Assembly: GCA_964396265.1 (NCBI GenBank)
Contig: CAYNEM010000010.1
Location: 48,161 to 112,160, forward strand
Direction of reading: 5' to 3'
From: EA-27 sp964396265
GTDB lineage: Archaea; Thermoplasmatota; Thermoplasmata; RBG-16-68-12; EA-27
Length of the DNA: 64,000 bases
Of the stretch, positions 51,501 through 58,747 are shown in pieces. Within the stretch, counting starts at the first letter, position 1, and each line of letters opens with the position of its first letter. A program made the position numbers and the translations under genes. Under the pieces are notes generated by a model. That model worked only from the letters and a program-made list of their open reading frames with translations. It was not told the origin of the DNA and searched no databases.

Positions 51501-53928
51501 GCGCGAAATCTGGGGCGTTGGTCCGAACGACTTCCATCCCACGTCGTACGCGTACGACAACGTGGGCAACCTCCTCACCGTGGACACACCGCTGGACAGC
51601 CTGAACATTCGCCAGCGAACGACGCATGAGTACGACAGGCTAGGCCGACTGACCAAGACCACGTTCCCGGACGGGACGTGGGAAGACTACTCCTATTTCA
51701 ATTCCGGGCTCCTCAAGCAGAAGAACGATCGCGCGGGGGCCGTCACGACCTATTCGTACGACGAATTGAAACGGCTTGACGTCACGACGTACCCCGACGG
51801 ATCCGCCGCCAACTCCGACTACGATCCCAACGGCAACCTCTTGAAGCTCACGTACACCCGCCCCGGTGCCAACCCGGTCATTCTCGACTACACCTATGAC
51901 ATCCGGGACCGATTGAAGACCGAGGTTTCGACGGTGGACAGCGTCGCCCGAACGGTCACGTACGACTATGACGACGCAAGCGACCTCGTGCGGATTCAAG
52001 GTCCCGCCGGTTCCGGGTACGACGTGTACTACGCCTACGACGCGTTCAATCGCGCGTGCGCTCTGAGCTCCGTCTCGATCTCCGCGTGCAGCCCGTCGAC
52101 CTATTACGCGAAGATGTCCTACTATGCGGACGACGCCCTTGACACGATCACCTACGAGACCGGCGCGACGGACGTCACTACGAAGTACGGTTACCATGTG
52201 AATGGCTGGCCTTCCGCGATCGAGACCAAGTACGGGACGACGTCGTACTTCCGGATGGACTACGAGGATTACGACGCCCTCGGCGATCCGTTGAGGATCA
52301 AGCACACGGGTCAGGGCATCTCTACAACTTACGAGTGCTTCACTTACAATGCCCTGGGTCGCCTCATCGCATCAAACACCGCCACGGCCACGTCCTGCGC
52401 GAACGCCGCCGGGTCGTGGTCGTGGAACCTTGCATACACATACGACGCCATCGGGAACCGCCTCAGTGTGACGGACGGTTCGACCACGAATTACAAGTAC
52501 GACACCTACTCCCGCCTCTGCCGGACAAAGACGGGCGGGACGCCGACCTCGTGCACGCAGACCGGGGCGGGGATCAACGAGTACGCGTATAACGCGAAGG
52601 GCGAGATGACCTCCCGGAAGATCGGCGGCACCACCTGGACGTTCGCTTGGGGCCCCGAGGGGGAGATTACGTCGATGTCGAAGACGGGGTACTCCGCCTC
52701 GTACGCGTACGACGGCCTCGGCCGGCGGGTGAAGTCCACGATCGGCGGGAGCACGAACGTGTACGTCTACTCCGGCCTCTCCGTCCTCTACGAGACGAAC
52801 CCCGCGACGAAGCACGTGTTCGCGAACGGCTTGCGTCTCGCTCGGATCCAAGGTTCCACGACGGAGTACTACCACTACGACCACCTCGGGAACGCCCGCC
52901 TGATCACCTCGGGCACGGGCGCACGGCTCGCGACCCTCGCCTACAAGCCGTTCGGCCTGGTCATCCAAGTGTATGGATACGTACCGTCGTACGCCTACAC
53001 GGGCGAGTACCTCGAGTGGATGCCGAACCTGATCTACCTCCACTCGCGGTGGTACGACCCAACGATCGGCCGCTTCATCTCGCAAGACGACCGCCTCGGC
53101 CGCCTGTCCATGCCGCAGGACCAGAACCGGTACGCGTACGTCGTGAACAACCCGATGGCGTACACGGACCCGACGGGGCACGACTTCTGGTCGGACCTGA
53201 AGGGATTCCTCTTCAGCCCCACGATCGACGTTTACGGATGGGCATTGTGGTGGTCCGGGGCGAGCGAGGCGGAGCGGTGGGGATTCGCGGCGGCAGTCAT
53301 CGTCGCCTTCGCCGTCGGATTCGCGATCGGCGTCCTTTGCGTCGCCTCGGTCGGGATCGGGTGCGCCGTCGCCGCGGTCTTCTGGCCTACCCTCGTCGCC
53401 GGGATCACGTACCTCGGGGTCACAGTCGCGGCCGGTGGCACACCGACACGAGAGGGACTCGGGTGGGCGTTCATCGGGGGTGGCTACGCAGGCGCCGCGG
53501 GCGGCGCGATCGGCGGCGCGTGGGCGAGCATGCGCGTACCGAGTGCGCCGCGCAATGGAGGGATCGCGGAGATTAAGCAGCGCGCGGGATTGACCGGGCA
53601 GGACGCGCAAGGGGTCGCAGACTCGACAGAGGCAGCGGCGTTGAGACGGATGTACAGGGAGGGAGCGGAGGCGGTCGAACACTGGCCTGAGGGGCAGGGC
53701 GGCCCGGACTTCAGGATCATCGGTGGGCCGCGCGCAGGTCCCAATGGTCAGGCTATGGCCGAGGTCACATTGAAGGGGACTGTAAGCGATTGGAAGCAGA
53801 TCGTGCACCTGTCGACATATCGCGATCAAGGCTACGGAGTCGTGTACTACGTGGGGGTGGCGGATAACGCGTTCCGCATGTGGGCGAAGAGGTTTGGAGT
53901 ACCAGTCGTTCCGATATCCGGGCCGTGA
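45577..53928 (+). CDS. Secreted RHS/YD-repeat protein with variable C-terminal tip (candidate polymorphic toxin)
   Basis: A 2783-residue protein. An N-terminal signal peptide (residues 1-30) and Pro-rich linker are followed by a long beta-rich region, then the RHS entry region at about residue 709 (ETD-type LKQTDISIPGRGLDLSIERVY). A LamG-like domain is seen at about 1138-1320 (WYTVSIYVFDNSLSYNLWID). YD repeats run from about 1690 to 2410. The RHS core ends with RWYDPTIGRF (2491-2500) and AYTDPTGHD (2528-2536). The 248-residue tip has a hydrophobic, Gly/Ala-rich region (2568-2620) and a soluble end with D2711, E2729 and K2733 in GPDF and AEVTLK, possibly nuclease-like. Like WapA-type proteins it should exit by the Sec route. 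Confidence 0.9.
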   Translation: MTAVVARFGCIVSSMMMILLAFQVLVANVAASPPPGPQPTDPPVPPGEGPSPGTGQEGGGFGPQNESDPDGILNVTYEEPLNSTAAYANNTLQAYVVAANTSYVYVTSLGNVTFPGASPHIMSIQDLDERVMASAASFVVEGNLATSISGSYVLSATNQTFHTRYNVTSGGVQQGTLDTVVNFQPPAWPWGAAVVPKITATFALDANATLTSWHLRWKIITPAWYLRNAESGTYYFGDLASPVMMWSSPVGAPSAAVGSVADVPSWNSTLVANWTDAVTGTLYAGPVTIESNYSGHGLMVAFPNGVAQIDPTLISKSEDSYATRFTNQKKVFFHDGRYYAFFFHGTGVTKGIRYSAGREVTSTTGTANGGVVWDTPVQVVGNAKSLHGFDVDHRGGLVALAWVEEAGSDLYLKSKLGVVRGGQIDWQTTDLIVTMGGIILIPSIAIGADGIIWVAVPTFNCGCQTPEITVFRSALPWAVPDVTSTSSSLSDVWTIVRLVPHPNGDVTLIWSESPQSEVSWRVWTAASGSWSVSRVTSGLGLPINLYKHDRFTATTTRDSTSSPGARVLYIGSGGGVFATTLYATFFTAPTTIDTGPAYYPAIQADANEDLHMFWTERPCSAFQQCAKKVYYRWETVAGILSDTKIPFAPRGDPNFLSAAFHAQNQRAFLVYSDGSTTSAEVYFASVPTRRGVGGVGASAWDRPGIGSGAPVRQLSEFLNPANGLLYLKQTDISIPGRGLDLSIERVYRTPDVFVNTNEPWGFESPATYSVGQGWVLNFPFLTPFYMHLWDGQRFLLKWFGNVFENKDGEYFRLERAAGGAYYLYTRSGVKYNFVTFPNGIALEIITDTSLNQIIFSNVQYGTNGYRRLNAIIDTMGRQVSFDYVPSGTCPGSNAEPPRICKVTYQGRTVQYQYSNGNGPLLVSAVFDPLGLALMTQYEYCSSTCSVTNVWLPKAIVYPSGARSEFLWQAATVGSDAIAYLVTSQRLLSLGVLVRKKNYDYDLVNGVVVYARVSYYSDLSTMKGYVMYTMDTVTSSMAMLTVERPAVGPDKKLSQIRLWYGAGGRVLQQDAFVGAASIDSGVPTTSTWTEYDEYGNPLYARDAMGGETLLSYLNSNRQGSFNAPGRLDPTAPPINGKIWWETFQDRSVSDWTLDTLSGLCPYGTIGLDSSNFATNPPSLSLETIANDCGKSAAATHTIAAQSGKHVVNVLVRMRETSKSHYIKLQAGTVDRISINFDSDAKIKFTGGTSGFPSYVANRWYTVSIYVFDNSLSYNLWIDGQAPAPGTFSMSGSGAINTIRFQAGLFGSTAKMWVNEVGVFKDATVTVSDIQVGTRVRILDAATGAPTGPAFMVSGGVAYVNALPWQYPRIQLQVLDWEWNPIFTSPAREIWGGTAFKFIEPQFLSGFTKTSSGFLRTLYPWVDDTMPGTETKDPEGWSWSESADAVSGSKYHQSLPAPARHGHGFRDSSPFNPFSSSNYLIQYIYLTGLTPTSEVLRAYRNSNTGAWYRSFWGGSFDGFGGTNGSDARRWMGVAPRTTGRWIELIVQQEDVGQGANGWDAMSYYLVSGGARWDLTGLGDVNTGKLRVSGLPPSGQVRAVLKDGVSIAATADGTGYAEIPLYATANANRNAFPTSVTFTLFHWDAGLGQYVADYVSPRFDNVFGGDEFQWAGSNFYVPDGAGNPISVNPNIKDRLSGTRRIQSVTPSLIQETHFKYDGKGNLLETKAKAPSGTWITTARDYDLYGNVWKARSLYDDTHTHETTYSYSATYQYAFLTGVADGTFGTSSFTYKSDTGELESVTPPKVPAQITAYEYDAIGRPTKVTHPGGKSVTNEYFESGRRVVVKDELYSNPDRKRQTWQCYDSIGRLTDVLRFGDAGPSGSPSCASFTSSGYYSWERYTYNWQDLVTMYISAMGRQYEKVYDFLGRVTRIKNPDTVSWVDIAYDEAANTKTVTATTDVQSARKTVYLYDWNGRLTEVREIWGVGPNDFHPTSYAYDNVGNLLTVDTPLDSLNIRQRTTHEYDRLGRLTKTTFPDGTWEDYSYFNSGLLKQKNDRAGAVTTYSYDELKRLDVTTYPDGSAANSDYDPNGNLLKLTYTRPGANPVILDYTYDIRDRLKTEVSTVDSVARTVTYDYDDASDLVRIQGPAGSGYDVYYAYDAFNRACALSSVSISACSPSTYYAKMSYYADDALDTITYETGATDVTTKYGYHVNGWPSAIETKYGTTSYFRMDYEDYDALGDPLRIKHTGQGISTTYECFTYNALGRLIASNTATATSCANAAGSWSWNLAYTYDAIGNRLSVTDGSTTNYKYDTYSRLCRTKTGGTPTSCTQTGAGINEYAYNAKGEMTSRKIGGTTWTFAWGPEGEITSMSKTGYSASYAYDGLGRRVKSTIGGSTNVYVYSGLSVLYETNPATKHVFANGLRLARIQGSTTEYYHYDHLGNARLITSGTGARLATLAYKPFGLVIQVYGYVPSYAYTGEYLEWMPNLIYLHSRWYDPTIGRFISQDDRLGRLSMPQDQNRYAYVVNNPMAYTDPTGHDFWSDLKGFLFSPTIDVYGWALWWSGASEAERWGFAAAVIVAFAVGFAIGVLCVASVGIGCAVAAVFWPTLVAGITYLGVTVAAGGTPTREGLGWAFIGGGYAGAAGGAIGGAWASMRVPSAPRNGGIAEIKQRAGLTGQDAQGVADSTEAAALRRMYREGAEAVEHWPEGQGGPDFRIIGGPRAGPNGQAMAEVTLKGTVSDWKQIVHLSTYRDQGYGVVYYVGVADNAFRMWAKRFGVPVVPISGP

Positions 53929-53931
53929 ACA

Positions 53932-54747
53932 ATGAGAACGCAGGTAGACGAGGACCAGACCATCGGTGTCGCTCTAGAAGCGGACCTGCACTCCTTACAA
54001 ACCGAATCCTTCATCCGTAATCTGATAACTTCGCTCCGGGCATCGATTCCAGAGTATCTCCCGGACGTGTTTCAAGTGGACTCTGTGGACCGTCAGTGGG
54101 TGCTGACGGAAGGGCCTCTGACACCGTTGAACGAGGACGCGTGTCAGCAACTTGCTCGATCCCTACAGACGGAAGAACCGCGCCAGGCGCGGCTCACGAA
54201 GGGCGATCCCCCTGTCGTGACGATTAGTCTTGCTTCCCGTCTCAAGCACCTCCTGCCGTATGATTCCATGGTTCTGCAAGTCCGCCGGGCTATTGTGGGT
54301 TCGCCCGAGGGACGTCGTGAGTTGATTCGTGCCGTACACGTCTTGGCCGAGGTCTGCGGCGCGTTTTTTGGAGCTTTTGGGAGTTGGCGCACCGTGAAAA
54401 TCGGATCGTTCGATTCATCGGGTGCCCAGCAAGTGATCCAGGGGAGTTTGGCGCTTGGCTTGCCTCCGCCCGAATGGGGATTCTTTCTCGGGCGGGAGTA
54501 CGTCGCGCTCCTGGGTGCTGACCGCCTTAGGAGCGCGCCTTGCGAGGTGGTTCGAGAGCAAGCGGACGGTTCATTCTTCCTGCTCCTCGCCGAGGATTTC
54601 GCTATCCTCGAGAACGACCCTGATCTCCTCGAGCAGAGGCGGGAAGGGCTCGTCCGACACATCGGCCCTGAGTACTTCTTCTACATCCCTGCTGGTCGGC
54701 CGAAGAAGGTACCACCCCGATTCGCCGATTTGAGGCCAGAGCAGTAG
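53932..54747 (+). CDS. Candidate immunity protein for the RHS tip
   Basis: A 271-residue soluble protein starting ATG 53932, three bases after the RHS stop, so translated from the same message. It has no signal peptide, as expected for a cytoplasmic immunity protein. Segments such as AFFGAFGSWRTVKIG, PEWGFFLGREYVALLG and RSAPCEVVREQADGSFFLLL recall the Imm52-type pattern (a W/F-G-x-x-Y-V segment then a short beta meander), but this is a weak match by eye. Position, size and cytoplasmic nature support the immunity idea; toxicity and protection have not been shown. Codon use is less GC-biased than in housekeeping neighbours. Confidence 0.65.
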   Translation: MRTQVDEDQTIGVALEADLHSLQTESFIRNLITSLRASIPEYLPDVFQVDSVDRQWVLTEGPLTPLNEDACQQLARSLQTEEPRQARLTKGDPPVVTISLASRLKHLLPYDSMVLQVRRAIVGSPEGRRELIRAVHVLAEVCGAFFGAFGSWRTVKIGSFDSSGAQQVIQGSLALGLPPPEWGFFLGREYVALLGADRLRSAPCEVVREQADGSFFLLLAEDFAILENDPDLLEQRREGLVRHIGPEYFFYIPAGRPKKVPPRFADLRPEQ

Positions 54748-55081
54748 GATGCGGGGCCCGCTGAACAAGATTGGTTGTAAACATGGTGTCCCCACCAGAG
54801 CTACGCCCAATCGCTCTCAGAGTCCCTTCGCGAAGACTAGTTCCCAGTGCCCCATCGGCTGAGGGCGGAATACCGCCTCTGTTGGACTCCATCGGCCGCG
54901 CGCAGGACCGGGCGCGGAGGGCGAGGCGGTGGGGAGTGGGGCGACCCTGCACCCAGCTCGTTAGTCAGCCGCGCTCCTAGTTGGTCTGGATGATCGGTGG
55001 GCCGCCAACACGAAGGGAGGAGACCCCCCCGGAGCGGGGGAGAAGACACTACACCAAGGAAACTCGAAGGTCAATCGACAC
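54748..55081. other. Non-coding spacer after the immunity-like gene
   Basis: About 330 bases with no convincing gene. A 69-codon frame at 54771-54980 is Arg/Pro/Ser-rich and lacks a promoter or ribosome site, so it is taken as chance. The spacer holds GC-rich runs but no clear hairpin terminator. Confidence 0.5.
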
Positions 55082-55419
55082 TCGCTTCCTCGACCGGTTT
55101 ACCCGGATCCCTCAGGTTCGTTGACGACTCCTTCAAGGAGGAGAACGAGGAGCTGAAGCGGTTCGAGTTCGGCGACCGCATCGTGGCGGTGGAGAAGAGC
55201 GACCACGTGTACGGCGGCGCGATCTTCGGCGGGACGGTTCCTGACGGCGTGTACCTCAGCCTGCGCCACTTCCTCGCGGACATGGAGGACCGGTACGCGG
55301 ATCGCCTCGTGAAATGGTCCGGCGACGTCGCGGACCTGCCGGGGCTGAAGGACATGATGGAGTACTTCGGGCGGCGGGGGGAAGTATCGCATCGGGGACT
55401 CGAAGCGAGTGATTCTTGA
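55082..55419 (+). pseudogene. Start-less fragment, possible orphan immunity or toxin remnant
   Basis: A frame with strong coding character from about 55127 (EENEELKRFEFGDRIVAVEK) through DHVYGGAIFGGTVPDGVYL, RHFLADMEDRYADRLVKWSG and LPGLKDMMEYFGRRG, ending at 55419. No ATG, GTG or TTG lies in frame near its likely N-terminus; the nearest start, at 54997, precedes an Arg/Pro-rich stretch that does not look coding. The piece appears 5'-truncated. Its position downstream of a toxin-immunity pair is where displaced immunity genes or tip fragments accumulate in such loci. Family unknown. Confidence 0.5.
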
Positions 55420-55586
55420 GAGGGTGGATTCAGAGCACTCTCCTGGACATGGCGGGACCAGGCCAGCTTGTAGCACCGGATAGGACGGAAGGGTCCGAAA
55501 CCCGCTCCACGGCACGATTCCAAAGGCACACAAGAATCCTTAAGCCGGGACGCCAGGAATGGTCACCTCTGGTACGAGGCGAAACG

Positions 55587-57122
55587 GTGGCGGCACGCGC
55601 AATCTTGGCGGCATTCGCGGTTCTTGGCGGGACCCTCCTGGCCTCCCCCGCCATGGCTGCCGGAGCCTACCCCGAAGCGACTTCGTGGGCCCCCGTGGGA
55701 ATGGGCGTCTCCGTGTCTGCGAACGTCCTCGTTCGATTCTCCGAGACGATGGACCGCACCTCGGTCGAGGACGGAATCCGGATCACCCACGGCACGAGCG
55801 TGTGGACCGGCGCGAACGGTTCGTTCGGGTGGTCCGGCGTCTCCTCCTCCGATGACAACGTCACGTTCAACCCCTTCGAGAACTGGCCGTTCGGGATGAC
55901 GGTCACGGTCACCCTGAACGCGTCCGTCGCCCGCGACCCTGCCGGCTTCTACCTCGACGGGGACGCGGATGGGACGCCCGAGGGATCCCCGGCGGACGAC
56001 GTGACCTGGTCCTTCACCGCGGAGACCACGGACGCCACGCCGCCCACGGTGGCCGCCGTCGGACCTCCGGACGGGGCGATCCAGGTCCCCGAGACCACGG
56101 ACGTCGACCTGGAATTCAGCGAGGCGATGAACCGCACGAGCGTGGAGGACTCGTTCTCCCTCGTCTCCGCCGCCCGCACGTGGACGAAGTCGCACGGGAC
56201 GTTCGGCTGGTCCCCGGGCCGGGATCACGTCTCCTACGTTCCATCGTCGAACCTTCCCTTCAGCACGGACTACGCGATCCACTTGGCGGCGCTCTCCACG
56301 GACGAGAACGGAAACCCCCTCGACGGCGATGGCGACGGGGCGGGCGGAGACGATTTCGTCTCCGTGTTCTCCACTCGCGCGGAGCCGGACGCCACGCGGC
56401 CGAGCGTGTTGAACACGGCCCCCGCCGACGGGGCGATCCCGGTCCCCCGCGACACCACGATCTCCATCATGTTCGACGATGCGATGAAGCGGCTGGAGAC
56501 GCAGGGCGCGATCTCCCTGGAACGCGTCGTGGACTCGACGGCGGTCGCTCTCGGCGCCTTCGAATGGTCCGCCTCGGACACCACGGTGTCCTTCGCCCCC
56601 GTGGAGGCCCTTGCATGGGATACCCAGTATCGTGTCTTCGTGAGCCAGGCAGCGAGGGACGACGCGGGACTCACGCTCTTCGCCCCGCACTCGGCATCGT
56701 TCCGGACCGAGACGTGGACCGGCCGCGTGACCGGCGTCGTCGTCGAAGGAGAGCGGCCAGTCGTCGGGGCGACGGTCACCCTCGGGAACCGCACCACGCG
56801 GACGAACGAGACAGGCGCGTTCGAGTTCGAGGGCATCGAGGCGGGGACGTACGCGATCTCGGCCGCGAAGAGCGGGTACGATACCGTGCGCCTGACGCGG
56901 ACCCTGGACGAGGGGAACGCGACCGGCGAGGGGGATCTGATGATCGACCTGGGACGCATCTCCCTCCGACGCTCGGACCTTTTGAGCCCGGTGGCGTTGG
57001 CGGCCACCTTGGCGGCGAGCCTGGTTGCGCTCCTCGCCCTCGGATTCCTGATCCGACGCCGCCGCACCGGGGCTATGCGCTTCGACGATCTTGAACCGGA
57101 AGAAGCAGAGATCGAGCGTTAG
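55587..57122 (+). CDS. Surface protein with three Ig-like domains and a C-terminal membrane anchor
   Basis: A 511-residue exported protein. Signal peptide ARAILAAFAVLGGTLLASPAMAA, then three Big_5-type Ig-like domains with recurrent features: (F/L)-S-E-(T/A)-M-(D/N)-R-T-S-V-E-D, F-x-W-S, and a fixed TPPTVAAVGPPDGAIQVP / RPSVLNTAPADGAIPVP linker. A carboxypeptidase-regulatory-like domain follows (GVVVEGERPVVGATVTLGN ... TNETGAFEFEGIEAGTYAIS). The C-terminus has one helix (LAATLAASLVALLALGFLI) and a basic/acidic tail. GTG 55587 starts the signal peptide; a TTAAGCC box (55538-55544) lies upstream. Likely an anchored surface or cell-wall protein. Contains N-x-T/S sites. Confidence 0.85.
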   Translation: MAARAILAAFAVLGGTLLASPAMAAGAYPEATSWAPVGMGVSVSANVLVRFSETMDRTSVEDGIRITHGTSVWTGANGSFGWSGVSSSDDNVTFNPFENWPFGMTVTVTLNASVARDPAGFYLDGDADGTPEGSPADDVTWSFTAETTDATPPTVAAVGPPDGAIQVPETTDVDLEFSEAMNRTSVEDSFSLVSAARTWTKSHGTFGWSPGRDHVSYVPSSNLPFSTDYAIHLAALSTDENGNPLDGDGDGAGGDDFVSVFSTRAEPDATRPSVLNTAPADGAIPVPRDTTISIMFDDAMKRLETQGAISLERVVDSTAVALGAFEWSASDTTVSFAPVEALAWDTQYRVFVSQAARDDAGLTLFAPHSASFRTETWTGRVTGVVVEGERPVVGATVTLGNRTTRTNETGAFEFEGIEAGTYAISAAKSGYDTVRLTRTLDEGNATGEGDLMIDLGRISLRRSDLLSPVALAATLAASLVALLALGFLIRRRRTGAMRFDDLEPEEAEIER

Positions 57123-57171
57123 GGGAAGCGCCGCTCCGGAGGCACGGGCCCATGGGACGGGCGCATCGCGT

Positions 57172-57837
57172 TCATGCGGGCGGGTCCGCCGGAGCGGCCG
57201 CGAGGGCAGGGAGGTAGAGGTCCTCGTTTGCATAGGTGCGGAGGTGGATCGACGCAAGCCCTAGGTAGGCGGGGGCCTCGAGCAGACGATACGCGGAGAT
57301 GCGGACGAGGAAGTCGAGGACGAGCCCGGGGGTCACGGGGCGTTCGTCGAGGAGGGCAAGCTCCGGCTCCGCGAGCCACGTGGCGGCGACCGCCGTGACG
57401 ACCACGGCCGCACATAACAGGTACAGCCGCCGTCTCTGCCCGTCCGGGACGAGTTGGTGCACCTGGAGCGCGATGCCCGCGGCGAGCGCCATGGTGCCGG
57501 GGATGGTGTCCCAGAGGAGGCGACGGGCGGGCTCCCGCAGGGACGCCAAGGGGTAGTCCTGGGAGGAGGCCGACGAAGTCTCGAGGAGGAAGGCGAGCAA
57601 GAAGATCCCCGTGATGACGCCTCCCACGGTGAGGAGGAGGAACGCGATCGCGACGGAGACTTCGTGCTTCCGTCCCGCCGCCCGACCGCCGAGGAAGAAG
57701 AACGTGGAGCCGAAGCTCAGGAACAGCGCGCCGAGCGCGGCGACGAGGGGAAGCCACAGCACGATGAGCCCGATGCTCGTCAGCAGCAACCCGGCGCGGG
57801 TCCGACGCCAGCGCATGGCTTCGGGCGACCCCCTCAC
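57172..57837 (-). CDS. Membrane protein, paralogue of upstream gene
   Basis: A 221-residue protein with five to six hydrophobic segments. It is clearly related to the protein encoded at 57881: both share WRRTRAGL, GALF-S-G-S, R-A-A/S-G-R-x-H, L-A-E-P-E-x-x-x-L and (R/Y)-R-(L/I)-(L/V)-E-A-P-A-Y-L-G-L. This one lacks the N-terminal zinc ribbon. No catalytic motif is visible. Start GTG 57837 or ATG 57816. It follows the related gene by 43 bases and is probably co-transcribed, implying a recent tandem duplication. Confidence 0.7.
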   Translation of the reverse strand: MRGSPEAMRWRRTRAGLLLTSIGLIVLWLPLVAALGALFLSFGSTFFFLGGRAAGRKHEVSVAIAFLLLTVGGVITGIFLLAFLLETSSASSQDYPLASLREPARRLLWDTIPGTMALAAGIALQVHQLVPDGQRRRLYLLCAAVVVTAVAATWLAEPELALLDERPVTPGLVLDFLVRISAYRLLEAPAYLGLASIHLRTYANEDLYLPALAAAPADPPA

Positions 57838-57880
57838 GGTGCGCCGATACGGCCGAGCGCGAGAAAAGCCTTCTCCCGAC

Positions 57881-58723
57881 TCACGGCGCCTGAGGCGCGG
57901 GCGAGGCCGCCGGACGGACGGGATGCGCCGTAGTGCCGTGGTGCGCGAAGAGGTACACGACGGCGAGGCCCAGGTACGCAGGCGCCTCCACGATCCGATA
58001 CACGGAGAGGCGCGACAAGAGGTCGAGGACAGGGCCGGTCCGCACGGTCTCTAGGCCGAGCGCCCGGATCTCCGGCTCCGCGAGCGCGGTCGCGACGTAG
58101 GCCGTCACGATGAGGAGCGCGGTGAGCCCGAACAGGATGCCTCGCTCGCGGCGGGCGAGGAGGAACATGACCTGCAACGCCAGGCCGAGGGCAATCGCGG
58201 ACGTGCCCGGAAGCGAGCCCCACTGGAGCAGGGATGCATCCGGCCGGAGCGCCGCCATCGACTCGCGGCCCGCGATCTGGTACGCCCGGAGGAGGAACGC
58301 CCCGAAAAGGAACACGATGACCGCAGCACCGACCGCGAATGCCAGGAAGGCGACCCCGACCGCCACCCGATGCTGCCGGCCCGATGCACGGGCGCCCAGG
58401 AACATCAGGCTGGAACCGAGGGAGATGAAGAGTGCCCCGATGATTGACAGCCACGGGAGCCAGACGAGGAGGAGGCCGAGGGCCGAGATGAACAGCCCCG
58501 CGCGCGTGCGTCGCCACGGGACGTTCACCTGCAATCTAGTATCCCTCCGAGACTGGTCGACCGCGAGCGGAGGCAGGCGGACCACGGGTGCCCGAAATCC
58601 GACGGGCAGGCCGCAACGTGGGCAGTACCCGATGCCGCCGAGCATGACGGTCGTGCAGCGCGGACAAATGACGAATGGCGGCGGCCCCCCCTGCACGCCA
58701 CTCGGTATTCCCAACCGGGACAA
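57881..58723 (-). CDS. Zinc-ribbon membrane protein, tandem paralogue
   Basis: A 280-residue protein. The N-terminus has a zinc ribbon (VICPRCTTVMLGGIGYCPRCGLPVG) followed by a linker and five to six hydrophobic segments in common with its downstream paralogue: WRRTRAGLFISALGLLLVW, LPGTSAIALGLALQVM, and YRIVEAPAYLGLAVVYLF. Such zinc-ribbon membrane proteins occur widely in archaea without known role. The start is TTG 58723, or GTG 58696 if the AT box near 58722-58731 (minus) is the promoter. The thiolase gene lies upstream on the same strand. Confidence 0.7.
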   Translation of the reverse strand: MSRLGIPSGVQGGPPPFVICPRCTTVMLGGIGYCPRCGLPVGFRAPVVRLPPLAVDQSRRDTRLQVNVPWRRTRAGLFISALGLLLVWLPWLSIIGALFISLGSSLMFLGARASGRQHRVAVGVAFLAFAVGAAVIVFLFGAFLLRAYQIAGRESMAALRPDASLLQWGSLPGTSAIALGLALQVMFLLARRERGILFGLTALLIVTAYVATALAEPEIRALGLETVRTGPVLDLLSRLSVYRIVEAPAYLGLAVVYLFAHHGTTAHPVRPAASPAPQAP

Positions 58724-58747
58724 AAGGCTTGCTTCGGCGTGTCGTGG

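Noticed and set aside
52372..53829. Minus-strand open frame of about 485 codons opposite the RHS core
   Set aside because: Arg/Asp/Val-rich antisense frame; the plus-strand reading has the RHS core motifs.
53932..54747. Firm assignment of the gene to Imm52
   Set aside because: The resemblance is limited to a short Gly/Trp/Tyr segment seen by eye; a profile search would be needed.
54771..54980. 69-codon frame after the immunity-like gene
   Set aside because: Arg/Pro/Ser-rich, no promoter or ribosome site and no family; treated as chance.
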